Counted from the stretch's first letter, positions 53,156-62,980 are shown. The stretch: 64,000 bases of DNA from Acinetobacter portensis (GCF_009372215.1 NZ_LWRV01000089.1:1-64000); one strand, 5' to 3'. A program made the numbers and translations. The notes: generated from the sequence alone by a model not told the origin.

Positions 53156-53626
53156 TTAAGCTTGTGGAGGGCGCAGAATATCTTGTTTAAAGTCGGAAGA
53201 ATGAAATATTCCATAGACCGAATTAAATATATTTTTAGAATTAAACGTCGAAAGGCTTAATGTATTCGACTCTAAAAGATTCACACTACAAATCGAACTT
53301 TGACATTGGCCAATAGAGCAATCTTTACAAAGCTGATGTGAACTTTGGGTGTCTGAATCACTTACTGTGCTTTGTTCACAATGTGCATTCGTACTCTGCA
53401 TATCATGTTGCATGACGTGTTTTTGAGATGCTTTAACCTGAGTCAAGCAATGTTCACTTGTATCACCTTTATGCATTGAACTATGTTCTTGCATAGTTTT
53501 CATTTGAATAGTTAAGTGATGAACATTTGTAGTTGCAGGCACGAAAGCAAAGGCAATACCTGTCCAACTCATAACCAAAGTTACAAGTAACACAAATGTA
53601 ATGCTTTTACTTTTCATGAACTGCAT
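53156..53626 (-). CDS. Cys/His-rich small exported protein of the copper operon
   Basis: 156 residues from the ATG at 53626 (AAAGG eight bases upstream). A signal peptide (ITFVLLVTLVMSWTGIAFA-FV) is followed by a His/Met/Cys-rich part (HSSMHKGDTSEHCLTQV, KHVMQHDMQSTNAHCEQ) and a CKDCSIGQCQSSIC cluster. The C-terminus RPPQA recalls the ending of DUF2946-type proteins found with copper genes. I infer a periplasmic copper-binding accessory protein. It is separated from copA by 45 bp and is likely the first gene of the operon. Confidence 0.75.
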   Translation of the reverse strand: MQFMKSKSITFVLLVTLVMSWTGIAFAFVPATTNVHHLTIQMKTMQEHSSMHKGDTSEHCLTQVKASQKHVMQHDMQSTNAHCEQSTVSDSDTQSSHQLCKDCSIGQCQSSICSVNLLESNTLSLSTFNSKNIFNSVYGIFHSSDFKQDILRPPQA

Positions 53627-53854
53627 GAGCATAGCCTTTGTAAATTAATCAGGTCTATTCACTGAATGTTGTTCCTCATTCGCGTTCGAGAATAACGGAG
53701 TGTTGTTTTATACACAATTTTTTAAATTTATAATTAACAATACAGCAACAATTTAAAAAATATCGATTAAAACAATAAAGCTATTTATTCGCCACTCAAT
53801 TTTCAAACTAAAGATCAATAAACAAGCAACACAGAATAGTCTTTTAAAACTAAA
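53627..53854. other. Copper operon promoter region
   Basis: A+T-rich region between the start of the small Cys/His-rich gene and the rpe terminator. It must hold the copper-inducible promoter. I do not see an unambiguous CopR box. No cusRS/copRS genes are in the window. Confidence 0.35.
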
Positions 53855-53880
53855 AAAAAGGATTCAATTGAATCCTTTTT
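53855..53880 (-). terminator. rho-independent terminator downstream of rpe
   Basis: Perfect palindrome AAAAAGGATTCAATTGAATCCTTTTT. It lies 145 bases beyond the rpe stop, after the iteron-like array. Confidence 0.85.
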
Positions 53881-53927
53881 AGACATTTTTTGTATAAATC
53901 ACAACCTATTGATGCACAAGTGTTTAT

Positions 53928-53999
53928 AAAATAAACGAGTTATCCATATAGTTATAAACACAGATATCCATACAGTTATAAACAAAGTTATCCACAGCG
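53928..53999. repeat. Six 12-bp DnaA-box-like iterons
   Basis: Units start every 12 bases at 53928, 53940, 53952, 53964, 53976 and 53988. Five fit NTATNNANA-N-NG with TTATCCATA, TTATAAACA, ATATCCATA, TTATAAACA and the perfect DnaA consensus TTATCCACA; the first (AAAATAAACGAG) is degenerate. A further TGTTTATAA lies at 53921-53929. The array sits between the rpe stop and its terminator. Confidence 0.75.
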
Positions 54000-54024
54000 T
54001 GCAGATAACTTATTCAAAATCGTC

Positions 54025-54711
54025 TTATACTTCTACAGAACCTACTTTTGCAAGTTCAGAACGCATTTCGTTAATTACAGCTTGATAATCTGGCTTACCA
54101 AAAATTGCCGAACCTGCAACAAACATATCTGCACCCGCTTCTGCAATTTCACGAATATTTGCAGGAGTCACACCACCATCCACTTCTAAGCGAATATCAC
54201 GACCAGATGCATCAATAATTTTGCGTGCTTCGCGTAATTTTTCTAATGTCATTGGAATAAATTTCTGACCACCAAAACCAGGGTTAACGCTCATTAATAA
54301 AACTTGGTCTACTTTATCAAGTACATAATCTAAATAGTGTAATGGTGTTGCAGGATTAAATACTAAACCAGCTTTTGCTCCACCCGCTTTAATTAACTGT
54401 AATGAACGGTCAATATGATCTGAAGCTTCTGGATGGAAAGTAATAATATCTGCACCTGCATCTAAGAAATCACCAATCATACGATCTACAGGTGAAACCA
54501 TTAAATGCACATCGATAGGTGCTTTAATGCCATATTTTTTTAATGCCTTACATACACCAGCACCAAAAGTCAGGTTAGGTACATAGTGATTATCCATAAC
54601 ATCAAAATGAACGACATCTGCACCCGCAGCAATCACATTTTCGACTTCTTCGCCTAAACGTGCAAAATCTGCAGATAAGATTGATGGCGCAATTAAATAT
54701 GGCTTGGACAT
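54025..54711 (-). CDS. rpe: Ribulose-phosphate 3-epimerase
   Basis: 228 residues, TIM barrel. Landmarks: [17 protein letters not shown] at the N-terminus, [34 protein letters not shown] and LEVDGGVTP. It interconverts ribulose-5-phosphate and xylulose-5-phosphate in the pentose phosphate pathway. The metal/catalytic Asp and His residues in these motifs are intact. Usually it stands near gph or trpE; here it is alone. Confidence 0.95.
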   Translation of the reverse strand: MSKPYLIAPSILSADFARLGEEVENVIAAGADVVHFDVMDNHYVPNLTFGAGVCKALKKYGIKAPIDVHLMVSPVDRMIGDFLDAGADIITFHPEASDHIDRSLQLIKAGGAKAGLVFNPATPLHYLDYVLDKVDQVLLMSVNPGFGGQKFIPMTLEKLREARKIIDASGRDIRLEVDGGVTPANIREIAEAGADMFVAGSAIFGKPDYQAVINEMRSELAKVGSVEV

Positions 54712-54910
54712 GTAAGGGAACCTTGCTGGTATTTGGATTGATCTATCTATTATAACAAATTGTCGCTTGCTTCGTGCCTTTGATTTCTTAGCTAGTCATG
54801 AATCATCAGCGTTCTATTTTTATCACAGAATGTTTCACAATGAGAATTGTTCTTGTTTATTTTTTTCTCTATTATGTTTTTATATTTAAGTTAAAAATAG
54901 GCAATAAAAC

Positions 54911-55192
54911 ATGAAAAGCATCTCAGATATTAAAACTGAACAGTCTGCAAAAATTGCCAAGCGCTTACTTAATCATTGGAAACACAAATTTGACGTTGCA
55001 AGCACAGAAACTAATTATGAAATTTTCATGCCCTCTGCAACTGTTTCACTAATTCCTAAAACAGATCATCTTCATGTTGAAATTGACTTTAAAACAGATG
55101 ACGTCGATCAAATTAAGTTGGAACAAGTGGTTGTTGATCATTTAGTGCGTATGGGGCAAGAAGAGCTCAATGCCGATTGGGCGCGTAGTTAA
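54911..55192 (+). CDS. DUF2218 family protein
   Basis: 93 residues. The family pattern is clear: SAKIAKRLLNHWKHKFDV, then IFMPSATVSLIP and VVDHLVRMGQEELNADW at the C-terminus. Its function is unknown; members are often near iron or siderophore genes, but none is here. Predicted cytoplasmic. Single gene with a strong terminator. Confidence 0.85.
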   Translation: MKSISDIKTEQSAKIAKRLLNHWKHKFDVASTETNYEIFMPSATVSLIPKTDHLHVEIDFKTDDVDQIKLEQVVVDHLVRMGQEELNADWARS

Positions 55193-55219
55193 TTTATATA
55201 TTTATCATCAAAAATAATG

Positions 55220-55249
55220 AAAAAAGGGAAGTATTTACTTCCCTTTTTT
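55220..55249. terminator. Bidirectional rho-independent terminator
   Basis: AAAAAGGGAAGTA / TACTTCCCTTTTT stem between the convergent DUF2218 (+) and M48 protease (-) genes. Confidence 0.88.
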
Positions 55250-55273
55250 GTTGCATGATTTTGGTATTACCTA

Positions 55274-56323
55274 CTATTTTTGATGCTTTAGTTCGAAGTC
55301 TTTCACAGCTTGAACACGTTCCTTCGTTGCAGGATGACTTTGTAAAAAGTCTAGTACAGGTGAGCCCTGAACGTCTTTTCCATCCTTAGATAAATCTTTT
55401 TTAGCACTCTCTTCTAAACGCTGTAAAAAGTTTGCAAAATGAATGGTTGGGATATGATGCTTCTGCATAGTGTTTAAAGCATAACTATCTGCTTCAGACT
55501 CAAAATCACGTGAGTATTTAGCACCAATTAATGCAACAGGAACCGTTGTCACAAGGTCTGAACCATCTCCTGTTATTGCAATTAAAATCACACTAAAACC
55601 TAAGCTAGATAAAGTTTGTTGCAAACTATGTTTTTGAATTAAATGCCCTTGTTCATGTGCCAATACACCAATAATTTCTTCATCACTTTCAGAAAGCTTC
55701 ACCAATTCATCTGTGATGATAATTGTATTATTTGGAATAGCTAAAGCATTCGCACCAATACTCCCACCTGCTCTAAAAATAATTTTAGCGGGTTTGCCAT
55801 CGGCAATAATGCTGTTATACCGATCTACAATTTGCCTTTGCCGAGAATTAGATAATTTTGTTTCACCTGTTGCAGATATAATATATTGCTCTGCTTCATC
55901 ACCAATAGTTTTCAGTGTGTCTACTGGCAAATGCTTCGCAACATAATAAGATGCCATTGGAACACCCCATTTTACTGTTGCGAAAATGAGTGCTGCGACA
56001 AATACCATACTAAATAAAATTAAGCTGGGTGACTTTTCAAGCTTCCAAATAGAGTGATAATTTTTTTTTGCACTTAACTGAAACCATTCAGGCAATACAT
56101 CTTGAAACTCTATTCGAGCATCATCTTTTAACTCTATAACAGGATGTATTTTTCCAAGCGCGCCAATTAATGTCATATCTGTGTATAAATATTGGCGCTC
56201 GAATTCAAGTTGATCGCCATAACGTACCAATACAGTATTTTTATCTACAGCATAAACTTTTGCATTATGTGGCTTGGAGCTAAAACCATCATAAAATACA
56301 ACATCTACATTCGACGTTTTCAT
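55274..56323 (-). CDS. M48 family membrane metalloprotease
   Basis: 349 residues. An N-terminal 90-residue cytoplasmic part is followed by one transmembrane helix (about 99-118, SLILFSMVFVAALIFATVKW). The protease domain has the zinc motif HEQGH (223-227) with the third-ligand ESEAD (275-279). The layout with a TM anchor and a domain after it fits HtpX/BepA-type M48 peptidases acting in the periplasm. It lies 12 bp downstream of the YjgN gene and is probably co-transcribed with it. Confidence 0.9.
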   Translation of the reverse strand: MKTSNVDVVFYDGFSSKPHNAKVYAVDKNTVLVRYGDQLEFERQYLYTDMTLIGALGKIHPVIELKDDARIEFQDVLPEWFQLSAKKNYHSIWKLEKSPSLILFSMVFVAALIFATVKWGVPMASYYVAKHLPVDTLKTIGDEAEQYIISATGETKLSNSRQRQIVDRYNSIIADGKPAKIIFRAGGSIGANALAIPNNTIIITDELVKLSESDEEIIGVLAHEQGHLIQKHSLQQTLSSLGFSVILIAITGDGSDLVTTVPVALIGAKYSRDFESEADSYALNTMQKHHIPTIHFANFLQRLEESAKKDLSKDGKDVQGSPVLDFLQSHPATKERVQAVKDFELKHQK

Positions 56324-56335
56324 TACCGGCTTCCG

Positions 56336-57445
56336 TTATAGTGAAATATCAAAATCGAACACATCACTAATTTCTTCAGCAATGGCACTGTGATCTTCTT
56401 GAACACGATTAAGCATTGAATCTGGGTCATTTTTCAAGTTCAGACTAAGCGATTCAACTTGATATTTATAAAGACGAATAGCAGCCCAAGGTGACATAAA
56501 CCCTATAGTGATAATTTTTAAGAACCAATTGCTCACGATAATCCACACGTAGTGCCATTGATTGCAATTGGTATTAAATTCACTGCGACTAAGAGTGATA
56601 TTATTCCAAGTTACGATGAATATACGCGCAGAGATTAAAGGCCAAATCAGTAACAATCCAATGAGGTACATTACACCAAAAATAACGCTCATTTCCTCAG
56701 CACCAAGATTTGCCAATGAACCTGCAAAAAACCAAAGTACAATGCCATAAACACCAATTAAAGCAATAAATGCTAAAACTGGATAATAGAAGGCCCTCAT
56801 AAATGCAGACCATTCGGCACGTAATTTAAACTTTAATTGCCCTACATATAAATGGTCTAAGGTATATCGTTTAAACAACCAAATGGTTACAGGATAGAAT
56901 AAGCCACCTGTGAAAATCGTTAGTAAAATAGATTTAAAGAAAACCCAATATATTTCTTTATTTGTACCTGAAAAATAGAATCGGCTATTACCAAATTTAC
57001 TATTTCGTGCTTTAAAACGAAGAGTGGCACGAATCAGCCAAGGTACAACAAAATAAATAATCGCCAGTCCAATTAATGATACTTTCACTGAATAATTGGA
57101 AATCACACTAAAACCAATATAAAGGGCTAAAGCAATTAAGCGACCAATCAAAATTTTTCTTGGTATACCTGTAAAGTCGAAACGACGTTGAAAAAATTCA
57201 GTATTTCCATAAAAGTAGCGTAAACGACGCACTTTTGCCCATGGTGCATATAAACCTAAAGTAATAATCGTAAGTAAGATATTTACAATCCAGATACCAA
57301 AATACTCAGATGCATTTCCATGAAAATAAAAAGAATGAATTTTCTTCCAACTTTTCACTTCATGTTGTTCTAAAGGTGGAAGTTCTGGTGGAAATGGTGG
57401 TTCTGAAAAAGTTTGATGCATTAAATTGGTATCTGGTGTTTGCAT
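56336..57445 (-). CDS. yjgN: YjgN family (DUF898) membrane protein
   Basis: 369 residues with about nine hydrophobic segments. It has an N-terminal proline-rich cytoplasmic stretch (EPPFPPELPPLEQHE) and repeated DUF898 blocks: SFYFHGNASEYFGIWIVNILLT, ITLGLYAPWAKVRRLRYFYGNT, and near the end IITIGFMSPWAAIRLYKYQ. The family has no established function. Pairing with an M48 peptidase gene downstream is common and suggests a shared envelope role. Confidence 0.88.
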   Translation of the reverse strand: MQTPDTNLMHQTFSEPPFPPELPPLEQHEVKSWKKIHSFYFHGNASEYFGIWIVNILLTIITLGLYAPWAKVRRLRYFYGNTEFFQRRFDFTGIPRKILIGRLIALALYIGFSVISNYSVKVSLIGLAIIYFVVPWLIRATLRFKARNSKFGNSRFYFSGTNKEIYWVFFKSILLTIFTGGLFYPVTIWLFKRYTLDHLYVGQLKFKLRAEWSAFMRAFYYPVLAFIALIGVYGIVLWFFAGSLANLGAEEMSVIFGVMYLIGLLLIWPLISARIFIVTWNNITLSRSEFNTNCNQWHYVWIIVSNWFLKIITIGFMSPWAAIRLYKYQVESLSLNLKNDPDSMLNRVQEDHSAIAEEISDVFDFDISL

Positions 57446-57501
57446 GAAATATCCAGTTGTTTTTAGCCTTGTTATTAGAAAATAATCTAATGATATAGAT
57501 C

Positions 57502-57541
57502 AAAAAAAATGCGTTAAATCTTATAAAAGATAAAACGCATT
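57502..57541 (-). terminator. rho-independent terminator of fghA
   Basis: AATGCGTT / AACGCATT stem around an A/T-rich loop with T8 on the minus strand, 46 bases after the fghA stop. Confidence 0.8.
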
Positions 57542-57587
57542 ATCTATGAATCATAGAAAAGTTACCAATATGAGATTTGTAAGTTCT

Positions 57588-58424
57588 CTATGCTTGTAGC
57601 TGAAGCATGTGAAAATTCAAATGATCAGCAATGAAACTTTGGATGAAATAATAACCGTGATCATAGCCTTCATGTTCTCGTAAGGTGAGTTTCTGCCTAA
57701 CCTTTTGGCAAGCTTGTTCAAATAAAGCAGGATGAAGCTGCGAATAAAACTGATCTTTTAAACCTTGATCAATTAATATTTCTTTAAATATAGCGCCTTT
57801 GCTTTCCAATAATGCGGTTGCATCATGTTTTAACCATTCAGATTTATCATTGCCCAAATAATTAGAAAATGCTTTTTCACCCCAAGGGCATTGGCTTGGT
57901 GCACAAATAGGTGCAAATGCAGAAACGGATTTAAATTTTTCTGGATATTTCAGTGCAAGTGTCAAAGCACCATGCCCACCCATACTATGACCGAAAATTC
58001 CAACTTTTCCATCTTCAACTAAAAATTCTTTTTGCACTAAATCATAGAGTTCTTCTGCGACAAAAGCTTCCATATTGAAATGTTCAGCCCAAGGTATTCG
58101 AGTTGCATTAATATAAAAACCAGCCCCCTGACCAATATCCCAATGATCACCTTGTTCAACATTTTCACCACGTGGCGAAGTATCCGGAGTAATTAAAATC
58201 AGTCCGAGTTGTGCCGCCAATTGCTGAGCATGAGCCTTAATTGCAAATGTTTCTTCTGTACAGGTTAAGCCTGCTAAATAAAATAATGCGGGACAAGCAT
58301 CTCCATCCAAAGCTTTTTTAGGAAGATAAATACCAAATTTACTTTCGCCTTTAAGGCTTTCAGAATTAATCTTATAAATGCGTTGTTCGCCATTAAAACA
58401 TCTATTATTTTGGATTAATTCCAT
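57588..58424 (-). CDS. fghA: S-formylglutathione hydrolase
   Basis: 278 residues. The nucleophile elbow GHSMGGHGAL has Ser147. Other family motifs are LTCTEETFAIKAHAQ, DTSPRG, QGAGFYINAT and HEGYDHGYYFI near the C-terminus, which carries the His. It hydrolyses S-formylglutathione to glutathione and formate after glutathione-dependent formaldehyde dehydrogenase; no adhC-like gene is adjacent. It lies 19 bp downstream of the C13 peptidase gene. Confidence 0.93.
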   Translation of the reverse strand: MELIQNNRCFNGEQRIYKINSESLKGESKFGIYLPKKALDGDACPALFYLAGLTCTEETFAIKAHAQQLAAQLGLILITPDTSPRGENVEQGDHWDIGQGAGFYINATRIPWAEHFNMEAFVAEELYDLVQKEFLVEDGKVGIFGHSMGGHGALTLALKYPEKFKSVSAFAPICAPSQCPWGEKAFSNYLGNDKSEWLKHDATALLESKGAIFKEILIDQGLKDQFYSQLHPALFEQACQKVRQKLTLREHEGYDHGYYFIQSFIADHLNFHMLQLQA

Positions 58425-58443
58425 TACGCTTCCCCTTTTTTAA

Positions 58444-59853
58444 TTAATGAATATTCAGTGGCTCTTCCACTTTTGTTACAGGTTTCACTGAATTCACTTG
58501 TGGAAATAAACGTTGTTCTAATTGTGGCAACATCAATTCCATATTCTTACCAATTGCCCATTGAGGTTCAGATGGCTCAAATCCTTGTGCCGTTTCCCAC
58601 TTTGCAACTGTATCTTTTGCTTGATTAAATGCATCAAACATCGAATGTTGTTCACGCATTGCCTGATCAAAGAACGCGCGACCAAAATAAGTATAATCCG
58701 CTTCATTTGAACAACCGAAGGATGCTCGATCTGCAGCAGATGCAGTAATAATTAAAGTATTTTCATCTTGCAGTTCAGAAACAAAACTTCCTGAATAACA
58801 TGCAGAAATAACAATTACGCGCCAACGGATTCCAGATTTATCTAAAGTATCTTTTAACCATTTTGGATCGACTTGTTTTAAGTCTAATGGTGCATTTTCT
58901 ATTTCAAACTGATTTGGCAATCCGTGAGATGTCATATATAAAAATAGTACATCACTTTCACGATTCATCTGCTGTCCCATACGGCGCAGTGCCATTTCTA
59001 TACTTGTTCTTGAGGCAACAGGAATAACATTTCTTGTCATTGGATTATTCACAAGAATCATCGAACGTGAAAAAGTACCAAAACGTGTATCAAATTGTTC
59101 TTTTATGCGCTCAACTTCAGACATAAATACGTCTTGATAACTTGCACCTGCCACACCTAAAAAGTACCAATGTGATTGTACAAACTCACCAAATTCAATA
59201 CCTTCAAGTGCTTTATTCAGAATTTTGTTTTGTGTATAAAAAGCTTCTTCACTAAAAGATGGTGGAACATCTTCAACCTTCCAAATAGGCTGACTTTTTA
59301 CCGACATTTGCCATACAACCAGAGTAAATAAGGTTGCCGCAATAATCAGTGCTCGTTCCCACCAAGGCCATTTTAATTCACGTGAAAAAACCCAAACCAC
59401 AGCCAAACTTTGCCAAACAAACAGCACCATAAATAAGATCGGCAAATAGTCATATAATGCATATGGCAAAATATCGACCATGCCTAAATATTGAATAAGG
59501 CTTTGTAATAGTGCGATGTGTGTATCTAGAACCAACCAAAGTAAGGCAGGCACAAGCAGTAAGCGAGGGTTATTTACACGTTGAGATAAAAAGATACCTA
59601 CTATAAGTGCAATGAATGGCCAAAGCGCATAACTGACTAACCCTTGAGGATTAAAGTCACCAATTTCACCCGCACTTAACCAACTAAATAAGGTATTTGC
59701 TGCACCACCTAATATGCCCCAAAAAATGAGCTGAAAAACGGATGGGCGCACAATTTGTAATGAGCGTCTTGAACCTAAGAATAACCATAACCCTGCAGTT
59801 TGATTGCTTTTTAGATCATGCCAAAAGTTTATGGAGGGTTTGAAATCAATCAT
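58444..59853 (-). CDS. C13 family (legumain-like) peptidase with membrane N-terminus
   Basis: 469 residues. Five or six transmembrane segments fill residues 40-185. The C-terminal C13/caspase-like domain (about 220-440) has the catalytic His310 in YMTSHGLPN and Cys352 in VISACYSGSF. Bacterial C13 proteins with this layout are predicted membrane cysteine peptidases; substrates are unknown. It is probably co-transcribed with fghA. The YjgN and M48 genes just beyond fghA make this a small cluster of envelope proteases. Confidence 0.88.
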   Translation of the reverse strand: MIDFKPSINFWHDLKSNQTAGLWLFLGSRRSLQIVRPSVFQLIFWGILGGAANTLFSWLSAGEIGDFNPQGLVSYALWPFIALIVGIFLSQRVNNPRLLLVPALLWLVLDTHIALLQSLIQYLGMVDILPYALYDYLPILFMVLFVWQSLAVVWVFSRELKWPWWERALIIAATLFTLVVWQMSVKSQPIWKVEDVPPSFSEEAFYTQNKILNKALEGIEFGEFVQSHWYFLGVAGASYQDVFMSEVERIKEQFDTRFGTFSRSMILVNNPMTRNVIPVASRTSIEMALRRMGQQMNRESDVLFLYMTSHGLPNQFEIENAPLDLKQVDPKWLKDTLDKSGIRWRVIVISACYSGSFVSELQDENTLIITASAADRASFGCSNEADYTYFGRAFFDQAMREQHSMFDAFNQAKDTVAKWETAQGFEPSEPQWAIGKNMELMLPQLEQRLFPQVNSVKPVTKVEEPLNIH

Positions 59854-59978
59854 AGGTTCAACGTGTAGTTATAGACCGTAATTTGAATAATAAGTTTATG
59901 CCTGATAATTTTTTTATCAATGACGTTTTTTCACTATATCTCAAATCTTTGCAGTTTTTTTGAGTAATTACCAAAATA

Positions 59979-60794
59979 CTAAGCAAGATCATGTTGAAAA
60001 TACGCATCGAAACGACAAGCATCACCTTGCCACTGATGATTTGGTTCTTGATTTGCTAAAAATACCGCAAGCCTTGGTCGTTTTACGACAACTCGTTTTG
60101 CAATTTTTTGTGCCAATTCAAGCAAATTATCGCCTAAATCCATTTCACCATCTTCAGGTAAAATTAAATGCAACAACTGCATTTGTTTCTTCACTTGTGC
60201 TTGTTTCTTTTCTGCTTGCTGATTTTGATCACGTTGTGGAAACATTGGATCTAAATAAACAACATCAGCCACATTTTTTAATTCAGCTTGTTGCTTCAAA
60301 TAATCGGCAGAGTCTGAAAATACCAAATGAATACGACTTACAGCCTTACTTAAAAAAGCATCTTGCATGGCTATTCGGTGTGCATCTTCAAGTAACGTAA
60401 ACAATATAGGATGACGTTCAACTAAAGTAACCTCTGCGCCTAACTGCGCCATAAGCAAACTATCGTGCCCAAGTCCTGCTGTTGCATCTACCAATTTAGG
60501 TTTTTCACCTAAGTTACATGCGCGAGCAATCATCTCAGATTTTAAAGATGCACGTTTTAAGCGACCTACTTCTGCTTTCCAATCGGGCTGCATTTTCATG
60601 CCGTTGGCACACAACCACAAACCTGAATCATCTACACATAAAGCTAGCTCTGGGTTTAAACGTAAAAATCGAGCGTTTAATTTTTCAATGAGCTCAATGT
60701 TTACCAATACTCCACGAGAAGAAAGCACAACAGCGTACTGTTGTGCTTTCTCTTGAAATTCTTGCTCAGCATATAAGCGAATTTCATTTACCAT
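59979..60794 (-). CDS. rsmJ: 16S rRNA m2G1516 methyltransferase RsmJ
   Basis: 271 residues. SAM-binding motif [21 protein letters not shown], then [15 protein letters not shown] and the catalytic VVYLDPMFP segment diagnostic of RsmJ. It methylates G1516 in helix 45 of 16S rRNA. The ATG at 60794 overlaps the uppP stop by seven bases; the longer frame reaching 60854 lies inside uppP. Translational coupling with uppP is likely. Confidence 0.92.
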   Translation of the reverse strand: MVNEIRLYAEQEFQEKAQQYAVVLSSRGVLVNIELIEKLNARFLRLNPELALCVDDSGLWLCANGMKMQPDWKAEVGRLKRASLKSEMIARACNLGEKPKLVDATAGLGHDSLLMAQLGAEVTLVERHPILFTLLEDAHRIAMQDAFLSKAVSRIHLVFSDSADYLKQQAELKNVADVVYLDPMFPQRDQNQQAEKKQAQVKKQMQLLHLILPEDGEMDLGDNLLELAQKIAKRVVVKRPRLAVFLANQEPNHQWQGDACRFDAYFQHDLA

Positions 60795-61612
60795 AATTTC
60801 CAGCCTGTAAATGCAAAGAGTAAGATCAACAAACCTGAGAAAATGCGATACCACGCAAAGACCATGAAATCTCGTTTAGCCACATAAGCCACTAAAACTC
60901 GAATCAGTACAAGTGCAGAGATAAACGAAACCAATAAACCTACCGCAAGCACAATCCAATCTTGATGCGTTTGAAACACATCATAACTTTGGTAAAGGTC
61001 TAATAGACCTGCCCCAACAATAACAGGGATACCCAAAAAGAATGAAAATTCAGTTGCTGCTTTACGAGATACACCCAAGAACATTGCGCCAATAATAGTT
61101 GCACCTGAACGTGACGTTCCCGGAATTAAAGATAGAACTTGAATTAAACCAATCCAAATTGCGTCTTTATAACTTAAATCTTCAACTTCTTTTGCGCGAA
61201 CCACAGGTGGATTTTTTTCAATCCACATAATAATGAAACCACCCACAATTAAGCCAATTGCGACGGCAACATCATTAAATAAAAGCGCTTTTACTGTCTG
61301 ACCAAAAGTCAGCCCCACAAGCATAATTGGAATAGAAGCGAAGATTAAACCAAGACCTAAGCGACGACCTTTTTCTTCGCCTGTAATGAGCCCTGTTGCA
61401 GCTCCCCAAAGACGCGCCCAATATTCGTAAATAACAGCGGCAATTGCGCCCATTTGAATAGCAATTACGAATACATCACTTTTTTCTTTGGTCCAGAAAT
61501 TCATTAATTCTGATGCAAGAATTAAATGTCCTGTACTTGAAATAGGTAAAAATTCGGTAATCCCTTCTACAATACCCATGATCGCTGCTTTCAACAGCAG
61601 TAAAAGATCCAT
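60788..61612 (-). CDS. uppP: Undecaprenyl-diphosphate phosphatase UppP (BacA)
   Basis: 274 residues with about eight transmembrane segments. Motifs [20 protein letters not shown] (near residues 13-32) and [17 protein letters not shown] form the active site of BacA-type phosphatases. It recycles undecaprenyl phosphate for cell wall synthesis and confers low-level bacitracin resistance. It lies 12 bp downstream of tsaB, so tsaB-uppP-rsmJ may form one transcript. Confidence 0.95.
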   Translation of the reverse strand: MDLLLLLKAAIMGIVEGITEFLPISSTGHLILASELMNFWTKEKSDVFVIAIQMGAIAAVIYEYWARLWGAATGLITGEEKGRRLGLGLIFASIPIMLVGLTFGQTVKALLFNDVAVAIGLIVGGFIIMWIEKNPPVVRAKEVEDLSYKDAIWIGLIQVLSLIPGTSRSGATIIGAMFLGVSRKAATEFSFFLGIPVIVGAGLLDLYQSYDVFQTHQDWIVLAVGLLVSFISALVLIRVLVAYVAKRDFMVFAWYRIFSGLLILLFAFTGWKLW

Positions 61613-61624
61613 AGAAAATCCTAA

Positions 61625-62287
61625 TTATTTGCCCTGTTCTGGGATTTTTTTCCAAGCGTCATCACGTAAATATACGGGTAATGCAAGTTCTGCATCTAAC
61701 CATTTCTCATGTTTCGCCAATTCGCGGGCAATAGTAGCAATATCTTCTGCTGTTGCACTTAAGCCTTTGTACTGTATTTGTTCTGCATTCACCAAGCCTG
61801 AACCTGAGCCTATAACTTGATATTTCACAACATTTTGTGCTTTTTCATAGCTCAACAATTGCTCTTCATCTACAGCTTGCATAATGTTGTTTTCATCAAG
61901 CTTAAAACTTGCAATATAAACTTCATTCATACGTGCATCGAGAACAGCTGTTACTTCTGTTAAACCTGCTTCACGATATGCATTTTGCGCTAAAGCTTGC
62001 AATGTCGATACAGGAATTACAGGAATGTCATTTGACCAAGCTAGAGCTTGAGTCACAGCGGCATTAATACGCACACCACTAAATGAACCCGGTCCACGAC
62101 TAAAGGCAATTGCTGTTAGATCGGAAGTTTGAATTTCCGTTTGTGCAAAACCTTGCTCAATCATCGGTAAGATGGTTTGCGTTTGTGCTTTTGCTCTTGT
62201 ATCTAATTGGAAAAATAGCGCTTGTGTTTCATCTACAATTGAAACGGAACACTGCTCATTGGCAGTTTCCAATGCCAGCAATTTCAT
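61625..62287 (-). CDS. tsaB: tRNA threonylcarbamoyladenosine biosynthesis protein TsaB
   Basis: 220 residues. The ASKHA-type N-terminus LLALETANEQCSVSIV and the TsaB motif AFSRGPGSFSGVRINAAVTQALAW are clear, with the PVSTLQALAQNA segment after. TsaB partners TsaD and TsaE to form t6A37 in ANN-decoding tRNAs. The length fits the family. It leads the tsaB-uppP-rsmJ group. Confidence 0.94.
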   Translation of the reverse strand: MKLLALETANEQCSVSIVDETQALFFQLDTRAKAQTQTILPMIEQGFAQTEIQTSDLTAIAFSRGPGSFSGVRINAAVTQALAWSNDIPVIPVSTLQALAQNAYREAGLTEVTAVLDARMNEVYIASFKLDENNIMQAVDEEQLLSYEKAQNVVKYQVIGSGSGLVNAEQIQYKGLSATAEDIATIARELAKHEKWLDAELALPVYLRDDAWKKIPEQGK

Positions 62288-62425
62288 GCAAGACCTTAAG
62301 AATAAATCTGATAAATATAGTGGCTATAATACTCCACTCATTCAAGCTTCGCGAGAGATTCTAAGCGATGATACTTAAAACTCGCTTAAATTTTAATGCG
62401 TCAGTAAATACTTAATTGAGTTAAC

Positions 62426-62956
62426 TTAAAGGCTAACTTCTTCCAATTTCACAAATTTTTTAAAATGTTCTGCATAGTGCAAGGCACTTTTCTTCAACAT
62501 TTTTTCGCCTGTTTCATCTAATGTTTTGACCACTTTCCCCGGTGACCCCATCACAACCGAATTATCTAGAATAATTTTACCTTCAGGAATCAAAGCATTT
62601 GCACCAATAATACAATTTTTACCAATCACGGCATTGTTTAATATCACAGCATTAATTCCAATTAAGCTGTTATCGCCAATCGTACAACCATGCAACATCG
62701 CCTGATGCCCTATCGTTACATAATGTCCAATATGCATTTCTATACCTGCATCGGTATGTAAAACTGCATTTTCTTGAACATTGGTAAAATCACCTATTTT
62801 AATTTTACTATTATCGCCACGAATGACTGCACCAAACCAAACGCTGACTTCTTTACCTAATTCAACTTGCCCCAATACCGTTGCATTATCTGCGACCCAT
62901 CCATCCCATGGTAAATGTGTGGCTTGAGGTTGATGTCCTTGAAATTTGTACAACAT
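62426..62956 (-). CDS. Gamma-class carbonic anhydrase family protein (YrdA/PaaY-like)
   Basis: 176 residues with left-handed beta-helix hexapeptide repeats (VWFGAVIRGDNSKIKIGDFTNVQENAVLH in parts). Putative zinc ligands are H72-like in ENAVLHTDAG, and the pair in HYVTIGHQAMLHGC. Family members are gamma carbonic anhydrases or acyl/thioesterase relatives; the activity is not readable. A C-terminal helix (ALHYAEHFKKFVKLE) follows. It lies 24 bp downstream of the nudL gene and is probably co-transcribed with it. Confidence 0.9.
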   Translation of the reverse strand: MLYKFQGHQPQATHLPWDGWVADNATVLGQVELGKEVSVWFGAVIRGDNSKIKIGDFTNVQENAVLHTDAGIEMHIGHYVTIGHQAMLHGCTIGDNSLIGINAVILNNAVIGKNCIIGANALIPEGKIILDNSVVMGSPGKVVKTLDETGEKMLKKSALHYAEHFKKFVKLEEVSL

Positions 62957-62980
62957 GATTTCTTCCTGAAATAAGGTGCT

